Assembly (NCBI RefSeq): GCF_016899955.1
Contig: NZ_JACJJL010000005.1
Location: 62,001-126,000, forward strand
DNA: 64,000 nt
Direction: 5' to 3'
From: Marseilla massiliensis
GTDB lineage: Bacteria > Bacteroidota > Bacteroidia > Bacteroidales > Bacteroidaceae
Of the stretch, positions 42,690-52,099 are shown piece after piece. The notes beneath the pieces were generated by a model. It was given only the letters and a program-made list of their open reading frames with translations, was not told where the DNA came from and did no database searches. The position numbers and the translations under genes were made by a program. Each line of letters opens with the position of its first letter. Position 1 is the first letter of the stretch.

Positions 42690-45089
42690 TCAGAACTTCA
42701 AGGTGAATTTGAAGCGCACGCCGTGCTTGGTGGCTGTGGGCAAATCGAGGTAGGTGAGCCTGCGGACATACTCTATATGGAAGAAACGGAACACATTGTG
42801 CACACCGACAGCCACCTCGACGTATGGCGTCGAGGGATTCATGACATACGAACCCTCGGGAAACTGCATCAGCACGGAGCTTCCCGCATTGCGCGCCAGC
42901 ATGGGGTTGTTCTTGTCGGTAAGGTCGCCCCACAATGCCCTCACGGCCAGGAACTCACGCCACTTGAGGTGCTTGATGAGCGGCAGGCGGTTGAATAGCT
43001 TGCCATTCATGTCCCACGACACATCAAGGCTGGCGTAGCGGTCGTTGAGGAACTCCATGTTGTTGATCAACTCGAACGTTCCGCGCTGCACGACATACGA
43101 CAGGTTGGCCGCCGGCATGATGAGCAAGGGGAACGGAACCTGGTTCCACTGGGCCCCGGCGCGCAGGTCTACGTCTACCTTTCCCCAGCTCTTGGCCCAT
43201 ATACGCTTAAAGAACGTGGCCTCGGTGAAGTTGTATCTGTACTGCCCGCCAAGCAAACCGCCCACGCCCATGGCATGGCTCAGGGTGAGCACAGGTGCAT
43301 CCCGGTTTATCGGACGGCTGCGCTGCTTGGTGTACACAAGCTTTTCGCCGGGCGCATAGCGAAGCTCGGCCCTCACCTCGGTGGTGCGTATAGAGCGCGA
43401 CGGGGCCGTCACGCCCCCACCCGACGCCTCGGCCCGGGCCTTGTCGGCAAGCGTCACGAAGCGCAACTGGCCGCAGGGCTCGTTCTCTTCGGCCGTGACG
43501 GTGAGCGTGGAGCGCAGCCCCCACACCTCCTCGCGCACCATCTTGAGTTGCTGCCGGTTGTAGAACATCATCTTGTCTACGGTTGTCCACTTAAAGGAAG
43601 CAAACACATTGTCCTTGTCTGTCGACATAAACTTGTCGGTGGGAGCGCACACGTCGTAGGTCGAAGAGAGCGTGATGTTGCGCAAGGGCTGCTCGTGGGG
43701 CATGTACTCCTTGGCGTTGAACGAATAGGTGAGCTCTCCTTTGTAATAGTTCTTGCGGCTTTTCCACCCGCGGGCGTAGTATCCGCTCATGAAGAAATGC
43801 GGGTTGAGGTTGGCCGTTGTCTGCGCGCTCAGCCTCGTGCGGAAGCCGTCTATGAAGTTTGAAGTGACCATGGTGTTCACCGGCCCGATGTCTACCTTGC
43901 TCGGTCGGCCGCCCACCCCCGTCTCGATGAAGTTCTCTACAAGCAGCTTCAAGCCCATCATTATGTACTTGAAAGCCCCTCCCCGCTCCATCGTGCCAAG
44001 GAAGTTGCCCATGTTCTGCTCGCTCCTTGTCAGCTCTACCTGCCTGTTTTGCTGCCAATACTCCTGCGAACGCCGCTTCGCCCCCGGCTCGGAGCTCAAC
44101 GCGGGCCTGCCTTCAAACTCGCCCGGGGCTATAGGCCCGAAGGCATAATCGGTGATTCGCGTGTTGCGAATCACGGCCGCCTTCTGCATGAAGTCGAACA
44201 GTTCGAGCTCGACAATCATGTCGTCGGTGGTGAGAAGCCAGTCGCCGTCTGGCGACTTCGTGAACTCCTGGAGTATCATCATGCCGTCGACGAAGTTGAC
44301 TTCGCTGCGCTGCGGTATGCTCAGTTCGCAGCGCTTTACCTGGTATGAAGAGTCTTTGATGATGTAGATGTCGCCCCGGAATCCGAAGTCCTGCTGGTTG
44401 TTGGGCAGGAAGTGCAGGTGTATGCAACTGTCGCCGCTCACGCTCAGCGTGTCCTGTATGTAGAAACGGTAGAACCTGATGGCGTCTTTTCCGATGGGAG
44501 ATGTAAAGGGGTGCTGCAGCAGGCGTATCTGGTCGTCGTAAATGTTGACGTCGGTGAAGAAGTCTTTCAGCGCGCTTGTCAGGATGTCGCCCGACTGGAA
44601 GAACTGCTCTATGCCCTCCGAGCGTTCGCCTTCCACGATGTCTTTCTCTGCCTTGGGGCGCTTGCGGTATATCCGCCGGGTCACCGTCTCGCTCACCGTG
44701 ACCGGCAATATCAGCTTGTTGGTCATCAGGCACGGCTCAATCTGGTTGAGTGCGCCCGGTATCTTGCTAAGCAAGCCATGCTCAAAGTCGCTCGGCACCA
44801 CCTCGTTGGCGGCAAAAGTGAGCTTCTGGTACTTGCGGTACTGATAGTAATCACGGTTAGACAGGTCGGTGCGACGCTTGGCCGCGATGACCTTTTTCAT
44901 CAGTTCCACGGCCGGGTTGTTCTTCCGGCTGTAGCGTGAGCGCTTGGAGCGCACTGTAATCTCGCTGACACGGTGGGTGCGGTTGAACCACTTTGTTGTG
45001 TCACGGCTGAGCTCCGAGTTCACCTGTGCCGCGGCTCCTGCAGGGCAGAAGAGCAGCAACAGAAACACAAACGCCGCCCACCTGCCCAT
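42690..45089 (-). CDS. DUF5686 outer-membrane protein (copy 1, short)
   Basis: 799 residues from the ATG at 45089, whose codon overlaps the upstream stop (TGATG). A signal peptide ends near AGAAAQ. The conserved start block RYSRKNNPAVELMKKVIAAK is followed by a large beta-rich region and a C-terminal barrel ending in VRFKFTLKF. Compared with copy 2 (47243-49780) it lacks the carboxypeptidase-regulatory-like domain in front; from the block above onwards the two proteins align throughout. DUF5686 proteins are outer-membrane proteins of Bacteroidetes without known function. Translational coupling to the phosphatidyltransferase gene suggests a link to envelope lipids. Confidence 0.82.
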   Translation of the reverse strand: MGRWAAFVFLLLLFCPAGAAAQVNSELSRDTTKWFNRTHRVSEITVRSKRSRYSRKNNPAVELMKKVIAAKRRTDLSNRDYYQYRKYQKLTFAANEVVPSDFEHGLLSKIPGALNQIEPCLMTNKLILPVTVSETVTRRIYRKRPKAEKDIVEGERSEGIEQFFQSGDILTSALKDFFTDVNIYDDQIRLLQHPFTSPIGKDAIRFYRFYIQDTLSVSGDSCIHLHFLPNNQQDFGFRGDIYIIKDSSYQVKRCELSIPQRSEVNFVDGMMILQEFTKSPDGDWLLTTDDMIVELELFDFMQKAAVIRNTRITDYAFGPIAPGEFEGRPALSSEPGAKRRSQEYWQQNRQVELTRSEQNMGNFLGTMERGGAFKYIMMGLKLLVENFIETGVGGRPSKVDIGPVNTMVTSNFIDGFRTRLSAQTTANLNPHFFMSGYYARGWKSRKNYYKGELTYSFNAKEYMPHEQPLRNITLSSTYDVCAPTDKFMSTDKDNVFASFKWTTVDKMMFYNRQQLKMVREEVWGLRSTLTVTAEENEPCGQLRFVTLADKARAEASGGGVTAPSRSIRTTEVRAELRYAPGEKLVYTKQRSRPINRDAPVLTLSHAMGVGGLLGGQYRYNFTEATFFKRIWAKSWGKVDVDLRAGAQWNQVPFPLLIMPAANLSYVVQRGTFELINNMEFLNDRYASLDVSWDMNGKLFNRLPLIKHLKWREFLAVRALWGDLTDKNNPMLARNAGSSVLMQFPEGSYVMNPSTPYVEVAVGVHNVFRFFHIEYVRRLTYLDLPTATKHGVRFKFTLKF

Positions 45090-46033
45090 CAGCAATACCT
45101 GTGGCTAAGCCCAAGGCACAGCTGCTCGTGCCTTGAACGCATGTAACGGTACATGGCAGTGAAGACAACAATCTCCACCAGCGGGTAAACGTAGGGCACA
45201 TTGAGCAGGCACGTGACATAAATGAGGATGGCACGTGAATTGAACGTCAGCAAGTTGGCATATTTCATCAGCGGCAGCGAGCCACGCCTGAAGTCGTCGC
45301 GCAGCTGCCGGGGCATATCCTCCACCGACTGGTAGCGGGCGCGCAGGCACTTGTAAAACTGCTGGAAGGCCGGCGTGCGGCGCTCCTGGCTGCGGCAATA
45401 GTTGGCATAGTTGTAATAGAACTTGTGGGCCCAGAAGGCTCCCTTGCGCGGCAGCGAGTCGTAAATGGCACGCTGCGAGGCCGAGTCGTCGAGCTCGCTG
45501 CCCTTCTTGCCAAGCAGGAAGTAAAGGTGAATCTGTCGGTAGTAATCGGCGAGCGAACTCTGCGGCGAATGGCACAAGAAGCCGGCCACGGCGCAAAGCA
45601 GTATGCCCAGCGGCCCCCAATGCACCGATGTGAACGGTATGAGCTGCGGCCAGAGCCTCAGCGCGATGGCCAGATAGATGGCAAAAAACCACAGGTCGCC
45701 CGAGAATCCGTCGAGCACACGGCCCACCAGCGTCTTCTGGCCGGTGAGACGGGCCAGCTGGCCGTCGGTCGAATCGCAGAAATTTGCGAGCATCAGCAGG
45801 GCTATTCCTGCCACGTTGTGCCACACATCGGTGAAGTAAAACATGTAGCCGGCCCCCAGGCCGAGGAATATCGACATCACGGTTATGGCGTTGGGATGCA
45901 CGTGTAGGCGCTCCCAGAACAGCGCGAAGGCCAGCCCGACGGGCCGTGTGAAGTGTACGTCGAGCCACTCTTCGGTATCCTCAGACTTGAATGAGGCATG
46001 TAGCAGTTCCTTGAAATTGCGTTTCATCGTCAT
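45089..46033 (-). CDS. CDP-alcohol phosphatidyltransferase, probable phosphatidylinositol(-phosphate) synthase
   Basis: 314 residues, integral inner-membrane protein with several helices between about 47 and 260. The signature is at residues 87-113: D87-x2-D90-G-x2-A-R-x8-G104-x3-D108, then Asp113. The last Asp is four residues after D108 instead of the usual three. The family displaces CMP from a CDP-activated alcohol with a second alcohol. Next to an inositol-phosphate synthase and a nucleotidyltransferase it most likely makes an inositol phospholipid. Its ATG overlaps the stop of the nucleotidyltransferase gene by 4 nt. Which partner carries the CDP (inositol or diacylglycerol) cannot be read from the sequence. 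Confidence 0.83.
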   Translation of the reverse strand: MTMKRNFKELLHASFKSEDTEEWLDVHFTRPVGLAFALFWERLHVHPNAITVMSIFLGLGAGYMFYFTDVWHNVAGIALLMLANFCDSTDGQLARLTGQKTLVGRVLDGFSGDLWFFAIYLAIALRLWPQLIPFTSVHWGPLGILLCAVAGFLCHSPQSSLADYYRQIHLYFLLGKKGSELDDSASQRAIYDSLPRKGAFWAHKFYYNYANYCRSQERRTPAFQQFYKCLRARYQSVEDMPRQLRDDFRRGSLPLMKYANLLTFNSRAILIYVTCLLNVPYVYPLVEIVVFTAMYRYMRSRHEQLCLGLSHRYC

Positions 46034-46755
46034 TCTGCACTTAAAAACTCCTCGGCTTTCTGTATGTCCGAGGCATGGTCTACATCGAGGACTTTAGAAA
46101 ACGGGTATGCCCTCAGCACGAGCCCGTCGGCAATCATGGCGCGCTGGAAATTGCGCATGCGGCTCTCGCCGCGCCTCATGCAACCGTCGAGCGTGGGCAA
46201 CGACGATGGCGTGAGCCCGTAGATGCCGGCCGACACATAGCGGCATGAGTCGGAAGTGTCGAGGAACGCCGTTATCCCCATGGCCTCGTCGGTCTGCACA
46301 TACAGGGGTTTCTCGTCGTCGATATAGTCGGTGACGCCCATCATGCCCTGGCACTTGCCTGCCGACACCTCGCTCTTGAACGCGCGTATGTAGCCTCCGA
46401 ACTCATCGGGACGGAATATTGTGTCGACCGTTGTCACACAGAACGCCCCCCCGCCCATATACCGGCTTATCTCGAAAAAGCTGTGCATGGAGCTCGGAGT
46501 GGTCTTGACCACATAACGCAACGGCAAGCGGACACCGTCGAGCCCGTCGCGCTGGAGCTCACGCAGGTGGGCCACGACCGACGACATGCGGTCGTTGCAT
46601 ATCACTATTATCTCTTCGGCATCGTTCTGCATGAACACATCGAGCAGGCGGTCGATGAGCGGACGGCCGCCAACGCGTACGAGCGGCTTGGGCTCGGCCA
46701 CGCCTTCAGCTGCCAAACGGCTGCCATCGCCAGCGGCAATAATGGCATATTTCAT
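46030..46755 (-). CDS. Sugar/alcohol-phosphate nucleotidyltransferase, possibly CTP:inositol-phosphate cytidylyltransferase
   Basis: 241 residues from the ATG at 46755 (MKYAIIAAGDGSRL); a longer frame upstream runs into array F and is rejected. The Rossmann-like fold shows the NTP-binding motif AAGDGSRLAAEGVAEPKPLV at residues 7-26 and the metal-site region VTTVDTIF near 115. Enzymes of this family join an NTP to a phosphorylated sugar, alcohol or choline. Being translationally coupled to a CDP-alcohol transferase and near an inositol-phosphate synthase, it may form CDP-inositol. A minus-strand TAATTTTG (46795-46788) is a likely -7 element. Confidence 0.78.
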   Translation of the reverse strand: MKYAIIAAGDGSRLAAEGVAEPKPLVRVGGRPLIDRLLDVFMQNDAEEIIVICNDRMSSVVAHLRELQRDGLDGVRLPLRYVVKTTPSSMHSFFEISRYMGGGAFCVTTVDTIFRPDEFGGYIRAFKSEVSAGKCQGMMGVTDYIDDEKPLYVQTDEAMGITAFLDTSDSCRYVSAGIYGLTPSSLPTLDGCMRRGESRMRNFQRAMIADGLVLRAYPFSKVLDVDHASDIQKAEEFLSAE

Positions 46756-46932
46756 ATTTGAATCTACATTTATTTGATAAACGGTGGCAAAATTACACAT
46801 TATAAACGAGACGGGGAAAGAAATTAGTTTTTTTTGTCTTTTTTGCCTGTATGGCTTCCCACGCGCCACCGCGGCACGCTCCCGTGAGGCCGGCTTCGGC
46901 CGCACGCCGCAACCACCTGGCACACAGGCGGT

Positions 46933-47020
46933 TGCAAAACGGGCCATATTGCACCACAAAACGGCCCGTTTCAAAATACAGTATGGGCCGTTTGGCATCG
47001 TAAAACGGCACATACGGCAC
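46933..47020. repeat. 22-nt phased pseudo-palindrome array F
   Basis: Units centred at 46943, 46965, 46987 and 47009. Three read forward (AAAACGG) and the third is inverted. Units three and four can pair (GTATGGGCCGTTT with AAACGGCACATAC, one mismatch). Lies between two minus-strand genes, upstream of the nucleotidyltransferase. The rest of 46756-47242 holds no recognisable gene except a second inverted repeat (ATTCGGCCATGGC, 47132-47144, with its complement at 47167-47179). Confidence 0.8.
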
Positions 47021-47242
47021 AGTCGGGGCCACGTGAGCCCCTTCCGGCACAGGCGGGCGATGGCTTACGCCACGGCGGCGCTATCGGCTACGGGGCGCAG
47101 AATGGCGTCACGCCAACCGCCCGCCATTACGCTAAAAACCCCATTCGGCCATGGCATCGTTGCGACGCCATGGCCGAATGGGGGTGAAACGGCAAGCCGA
47201 AAGCTGTGGCAGCACTGATTGCCGGCGCCAAACCGGCATTGG

Positions 47243-49780
47243 TCAGAACGTCATGCGGAACATGAAACGAACGCCGTGCTTGTGGGCCGTGGGCAGGTCG
47301 AGGTAGTTGAACCTGTGAACATACTCGACATGTATTATCTTGAATATGTTGTGTATGCCGAACGACATTTCCACATACGGCTTCTTCGGGTCCATCACAT
47401 AGCAACCTTCGGGGAACTGCATCAGCACTGGGTCGGCCGCATTCTGCGCCACGTAAGGGTTGTTCTTGTCGGTGAGGTCTCCCCACAACACTTTCACGGC
47501 TATGTACTCACGCCACTTGAGCTTCTTGATGAGCGGTATGCGGTTGAACAGCTTGCCGTTGAGGTCCCACGAAACGTCGGCGCTGACGAAGCGGTCGTTG
47601 AGGAACTCCATGTTGTTTATGAGCTGGAACGTCTGGTCTTGTATGATGAACGACAGGTTGGTGGCAGGCATGCACAGCAGCGGGAAGGGCACCTTGCTCC
47701 ACTGCACGCCGCCCCTGACGTAGCAGTCTATCTTTCCCCAGCTGTTCACCCAGAAGCGCTTGTAGATGCTGGCCTCCGTATAGTTGTAGTCATAGTCGCC
47801 TCCGAGCACGTTCTTCAGCCCAAGCGTGTGGCTGACGGTGAACACAGGGGCGTCGAGGTTTATCTTCAGTCGGCGCTGCTTGGTGTTGATGTAGGTCTCG
47901 CCCGGGGCAAAGCGCAGCTCAGCGCGCAACTCGGTGGTACGGAACTTGGTGTCGGCTCCGGTGGCCATCGGCCTGAAATGCAGGTAGCCGCAGGCCTCGT
48001 TCTCTTCGGTCTTCATCGACACCGTGGTCTTGAAGCCCCAGTCTTCCTCGCGCTCGAAGGTCAGTTCCTGCCTGTTGTAGAACATCATCTTGTCCACCTT
48101 CGTCCATTTCAGCGCCGTAAACACATTGTCCTTGTCCGTGTGCATGAACTTGTCTGACGGCGACGTGACGTCGTAGGTCGACGAGAACGTCAGCGTGCGC
48201 TTTGGAAACTCCCTCGGCAAGTACTCCTTCTTGTTGAAAGAGTAGGTCACTTCGCCCTTGTAATAGTTCTTGTGGCTGTCCCATCCCCGGGCATAATAGC
48301 CGCTAAGGAAGAGGTGCGGGTTGAGCTTGGCGGTGGTCTGCGCGCTCAGTCGGGTGCGCACCCCATCGATGAAGTTGCTCGAAATCATGGTGTTGATGGG
48401 GCCGATGTCGACCTTGCTCGGGTTGCCCGTCTCGACATAGTTCTCTATGAGGGCCTTCGCGCCGAAGATGATATACTTGAATCCCTTTATCTGCTCAAGG
48501 TTATGGACAAACGCATCCATCTTGCTCTCGCTCTGTGTGAGGTGCACCTGGCGGTACTTATTCCAGAAATCGTCGTCGCGCATCATCGCATCGGCCTCCT
48601 TTACCTCACGCGCCTTGCCCTTGAACAGTTGCTTTGGCAGCGCGTCGAAGGCGTAGTCGCTGAGCCTTGTGGTGCGTATGACGATGGCTTTTGCCAGAAA
48701 GTCGGTCAGCTTAAGCTCGGCCACCATGTCGTCTTGCGTAAGCACCCACGTGCTGTCGGGCAGTTGCTTGAACTCCTGGAGCACGCGCAGGTTCTCGACG
48801 AAGTTGACATCGCTGCGCTTGGGTATGGTAAGCTCGCATCGCTTCACCTGGTACGACGAGTCGGCCATGATGTATATGTCGCCCCTGAAGCCGAAGTCTT
48901 GCTGGTTGTTGGGCAGGAAGTGCAGGTGGAAGCATTTTTCCCGATCCACAAACACGGTGTCTTCGATGTAGAAACGGTAGAAAGCTATGGCGTTCTTTCC
49001 TATCGGCGAGGTGAACGGATACTGCAGAAGGCGCACTTGGTCGTCGTAAATGTTCACGTCGGTGAACACGTCCTTGAGCGTGGTTGTGAGTATGTCGCCG
49101 GTCTGGAACAGGTCGTTGATGCCCGTAGAGTTCTGCCCCTTCACAATGTTCTTCTCGCTGTGAGGGTCTTTGCGGTATATTTTCTGCGTCACGGTCTCGT
49201 CGACCGAAAGCGGCAGAATGAGCTTTCCGTTGTATTGGCACTTCTCCACCTGGTCGCGCAGCCACGGCATCTTCTTGAGCTTTGGCGTCTGCAGCTTCTC
49301 CGGCGTGATGTCGTTGATGGCCAGGGTTATCTTCTGGTACTTGTTGTACTGGTAAAAGTCACGGTTGTCCAGGTCGGTGCGCTTCTTCGCCGCTATGACT
49401 TTCTTCATCAGTTCCACGGCCGGATTGTTCTTCCGGCTGTACTTTCCGCGCTTGGCGCGCACCGTCACTTCTTTCAGCTTGCGCGTGTCGGGCTTGAGCT
49501 TTATGTCGAGCCGCCCCTTGGTCTTGGGCCCGATGGTTACCGTCTGAGGCTCGTAGCCCACCGAACTGAACGTAAGCTGCCATCCGTCATGCCGCTCTAT
49601 GGTGTAATACCCGCTCAGATTTGAGGCCACTGCGACATTGTGCCCGCGGTAAATCACGCTGGCATAAGGTATGCTGTCACCCGTTGCGTCGTCAATGATA
49701 TATCCAGAAATCTGCGCATTGAGCGGCAACACAACGGCAAACAGCATGAGAATCAAATATGTTATTCTGTTTTTTCCCAA
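47243..49780 (-). CDS. DUF5686 outer-membrane protein with carboxypeptidase-like domain (copy 2, long)
   Basis: 845 residues from a TTG start at 49780, preferred because it gives a proper signal peptide (MGKNRITYLILMLFAVVLPL); the next in-frame ATG is inside the hydrophobic core. A carboxypeptidase-regulatory-like domain (about 24-105, ISGYIIDDATGDSIPYASV) precedes the DUF5686 part, which starts at KYSRKNNPAVELMKKVIAAK and ends in VRFMFRMTF. Paralogue of copy 1. The two flank the nucleotidyltransferase/phosphatidyltransferase pair. Function unknown, outer membrane. Confidence 0.84.
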   Translation of the reverse strand: MGKNRITYLILMLFAVVLPLNAQISGYIIDDATGDSIPYASVIYRGHNVAVASNLSGYYTIERHDGWQLTFSSVGYEPQTVTIGPKTKGRLDIKLKPDTRKLKEVTVRAKRGKYSRKNNPAVELMKKVIAAKKRTDLDNRDFYQYNKYQKITLAINDITPEKLQTPKLKKMPWLRDQVEKCQYNGKLILPLSVDETVTQKIYRKDPHSEKNIVKGQNSTGINDLFQTGDILTTTLKDVFTDVNIYDDQVRLLQYPFTSPIGKNAIAFYRFYIEDTVFVDREKCFHLHFLPNNQQDFGFRGDIYIMADSSYQVKRCELTIPKRSDVNFVENLRVLQEFKQLPDSTWVLTQDDMVAELKLTDFLAKAIVIRTTRLSDYAFDALPKQLFKGKAREVKEADAMMRDDDFWNKYRQVHLTQSESKMDAFVHNLEQIKGFKYIIFGAKALIENYVETGNPSKVDIGPINTMISSNFIDGVRTRLSAQTTAKLNPHLFLSGYYARGWDSHKNYYKGEVTYSFNKKEYLPREFPKRTLTFSSTYDVTSPSDKFMHTDKDNVFTALKWTKVDKMMFYNRQELTFEREEDWGFKTTVSMKTEENEACGYLHFRPMATGADTKFRTTELRAELRFAPGETYINTKQRRLKINLDAPVFTVSHTLGLKNVLGGDYDYNYTEASIYKRFWVNSWGKIDCYVRGGVQWSKVPFPLLCMPATNLSFIIQDQTFQLINNMEFLNDRFVSADVSWDLNGKLFNRIPLIKKLKWREYIAVKVLWGDLTDKNNPYVAQNAADPVLMQFPEGCYVMDPKKPYVEMSFGIHNIFKIIHVEYVHRFNYLDLPTAHKHGVRFMFRMTF

Positions 49781-49824
49781 ATCTTTTTAGCTTAAATGGC
49801 ATTACACAAAAACAAGAAAGCAAT

Positions 49825-49949
49825 GGAGCCGAGAAGCCGAAACACCCAAAACAAGCGCCGGCCGTGAGTTAAGCGGCCTGCCCCCGGCCTCTGCATCAAT
49901 ATGCCGCCGCGCCACAGGCCTATGGCCATACGACCGGCTTCCCGGCTCC
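49825..49949. terminator. Long inverted repeat after the inositol-phosphate synthase gene
   Basis: Arms of 15 nt (GGAGCCGAGAAGCCG, 49825-49839, with 49935-49949) have one mismatch and enclose 95 nt with smaller stems. It lies 47 nt past the stop of the synthase gene (minus strand), so it may terminate that transcript and insulate the DUF5686 gene. Confidence 0.5.
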
Positions 49950-49996
49950 ACAATGTCAAATAAGGGCTGAGAGCGTGGCTCAGCCCGCGTCAATCG

Positions 49997-51304
49997 TCAA
50001 TCTATTTCTTCGTCTGCCTCGTAGCCGCCCATCTCGCGTATGGCGTTCTTCAGCATGGTATACTGCTGGTAGAGGTTGTTGACGGCTTCCTCGCCCTTGG
50101 TGTAATCGTGCATCGGGCTCTTGAGGAAGAAGCTCAGGAAGCGCTGTATGCCGTAGCGGCCTGCACGTGCAGCAAGGTCGCTCAGCAGTGTAAGGTCGAG
50201 CAACAGCGGCGCGGCCAGTATCGAGTCGCGGCAAAGGAAGTTGATCTTTATCTGCATCGGGTAGCCCATCCAGCCGAAGATGTCGATGTTGTCCCACCCT
50301 TCCTTGTTGTCGTTGCGCGGCGGATAGTAGTTGATACGCACCTTGTGGTAATAGTCGGTGTAGAGGTCGGGCTGCACTTCGGGCTTCAGTATGGTCTCAA
50401 GCGTAGAGAGCTTGCTCACCTCCTTGGTGTGGAAGTTGGCCGGTTCGTCGAGCACGAGACCGTCGCGGTTGCCGAGTATGTTGGTCGAGAACCATCCGCT
50501 CAGTCCCAGGCACCTTGTTCCGATTATCGGGGCGAACCCGCTCTTCACCAGCGTCTGGCCTGTCTTGAAGTCCTTTCCGGCTATTGGCATCTTCGTCTTC
50601 TCTGCCAGTTCCCACATGGCGGGTATGTCTACGGTTGTGTTGGGGGCTCCCATGATGAACGGGGCGCCCTCTGTAAGCGCGGCATAAGCATAGCACATGG
50701 ACGGTGCGATGTGCTCGCGGTCGTCAGCTTTCATGGCAGCCTCGAGTGCGGCAAGCGTTCCGTGCAACGTCTCGTCTACCGGAACGTATATCTCTGTGGA
50801 CGCGGCCCAGATGACAACAATGCGCGAACAGCCGTTGTTCTGCTTGAAGTCGCGTATGTCCTGGCGTATTTGCTCCACCATGTCCCAGCGCGTCTTGCAG
50901 TCTTTGACGTTGTCTCCGTCAAGCCTCTTGGCGTAGTTGCGGTCAAATGCGGCCTTCATCGGTACGACTTTCTCCAGTTCGTCCTTGACAGGGTTGATGT
51001 CTTTCTCCTTCAGCACCTCTGCATACATTGCTGCCTGGTATGCGTTTTGCGGATAAACATCCCATGTTCCGAACACGATGTCGTCGAGCTTTGCCAGTGG
51101 CACTATATCGCTGTAATGCAAGTACTGCTTATCTGCTCCGCGGCCGACACGTATTTTGTCGTACTGTGTCATAGAACCAATTGGTTTGGCCAATCCGCGC
51201 CTGGTCATGAACACGCCTGTCATGAATGTTGTCGCAACGGCGCCGTTGCCGACAATCATAATGCCTAATTTGCCGTCTGCCGGCTTTACATTAGTTTGTT
51301 TCAT
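49997..51304 (-). CDS. Inositol-3-phosphate synthase (MIPS)
   Basis: 435 residues. Converts glucose 6-phosphate to 1D-myo-inositol 3-phosphate with NAD. NAD-binding motif IMIVGNGAVATTFMTGV at residues 15-31. Family blocks: VVIWAASTEIYVP, IMGAPNTTVDIPAM, AGKDFKTGQTLVKSGFAP (catalytic Lys region), LGLSGWFSTNILGNRDG and KINFLCRDSILAAPL. This is the entry enzyme for inositol lipids, otherwise rare in bacteria but described from gut Bacteroidetes. Pgi (17402-18760) shares its substrate. Followed downstream by an inverted repeat, then DUF5686. Confidence 0.93.
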   Translation of the reverse strand: MKQTNVKPADGKLGIMIVGNGAVATTFMTGVFMTRRGLAKPIGSMTQYDKIRVGRGADKQYLHYSDIVPLAKLDDIVFGTWDVYPQNAYQAAMYAEVLKEKDINPVKDELEKVVPMKAAFDRNYAKRLDGDNVKDCKTRWDMVEQIRQDIRDFKQNNGCSRIVVIWAASTEIYVPVDETLHGTLAALEAAMKADDREHIAPSMCYAYAALTEGAPFIMGAPNTTVDIPAMWELAEKTKMPIAGKDFKTGQTLVKSGFAPIIGTRCLGLSGWFSTNILGNRDGLVLDEPANFHTKEVSKLSTLETILKPEVQPDLYTDYYHKVRINYYPPRNDNKEGWDNIDIFGWMGYPMQIKINFLCRDSILAAPLLLDLTLLSDLAARAGRYGIQRFLSFFLKSPMHDYTKGEEAVNNLYQQYTMLKNAIREMGGYEADEEID

Positions 51305-51388
51305 TACAATTTAATATTAAATGTATGTATACTTATAACTGTTTCAATGTCGTTTTTAAGCCTTCTGCAATGATGTGCCGCTGCCGCA

Positions 51389-52099
51389 TTACAGCAACTC
51401 GGCCAGTCTGTGTATGGTGAAATCAGCCGCTGAGGTGTCGGCGGCCTCGTCGTCAGTCCAGCCCTCGCCGCGCATCCACACGGTATGGCAGCCTGCGGCC
51501 TTGGCCGGCACGATGTCCTTGGCATAGCTGTCGCCCACCACGGTAACCTCGCCCGGCTCCATTCCCAGCGCCTTGACGCCGAGAGAGAATATCTGCGGGT
51601 CGGGCTTGCGCACCCCCACCACAGCCGATTCGACCACGCCGGCAAACAGGCCGTCAAGGCCGAACTCGCCGAGCACGGTGTGTATGTTGCCGTAGAAGTT
51701 GCTGACGAGCACCAACGGCATGCGTCCGGCCAGCCGGGCCAGCACGTCACGGCTGCGCGCGGTCTCGGCCTTGACCGAGCCATAGAGGTCGGCGAGCACC
51801 GCGCCGTGCCACTTGGGGGCATCGAAGCCTCCCATGCACCGCCCTATGTGCTCCATCTCTATGCGCAGCTTGACAGACAACGTCTTCTCGAAAGTATAGT
51901 CGGGCTGTATAATGGGGTTGCGCCCCAGCTCACGCTCGGCATAGACATAGGCCTCGCGGAAGAGCTCTTCGCCTACAGGCACGCCCATGCGCTCGTATGA
52001 ATGCCATATCACACGTCCCCAATGGTTGCCTCCGGTGTCGAGTGTGCCACCGTAGTCGAATATACATCCGCGGCTTCCAGTCAAAATATCTGATGCCAT
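51389..52099 (-). CDS. HAD-family hydrolase with DYGGT motif
   Basis: 236 residues. HAD motif I is CIFDYGGTLDT (about residues 12-22): the nucleophile Asp is present but the second Asp of the usual DxD is Gly. Motif II is VLVSNFYGN, the Lys is in GVRKPDPQIF, and motif III is VVGDSYAKDI. A helical C1-type cap lies between. DxGxT variants exist among HAD phosphatases, so activity is not excluded. Start overlaps the ATP-grasp gene by 19 nt and the synthase gene follows after 84 nt, so a role in dephosphorylating an inositol compound is possible. Confidence 0.8.
   Translation of the reverse strand: MASDILTGSRGCIFDYGGTLDTGGNHWGRVIWHSYERMGVPVGEELFREAYVYAERELGRNPIIQPDYTFEKTLSVKLRIEMEHIGRCMGGFDAPKWHGAVLADLYGSVKAETARSRDVLARLAGRMPLVLVSNFYGNIHTVLGEFGLDGLFAGVVESAVVGVRKPDPQIFSLGVKALGMEPGEVTVVGDSYAKDIVPAKAAGCHTVWMRGEGWTDDEAADTSAADFTIHRLAELL

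Noticed and set aside
46756..47013. N-terminal extension of the nucleotidyltransferase
   Set aside because: It runs into array F and past the likely promoter; MKYAIIAAGDGSRL at 46755 is the canonical family start.
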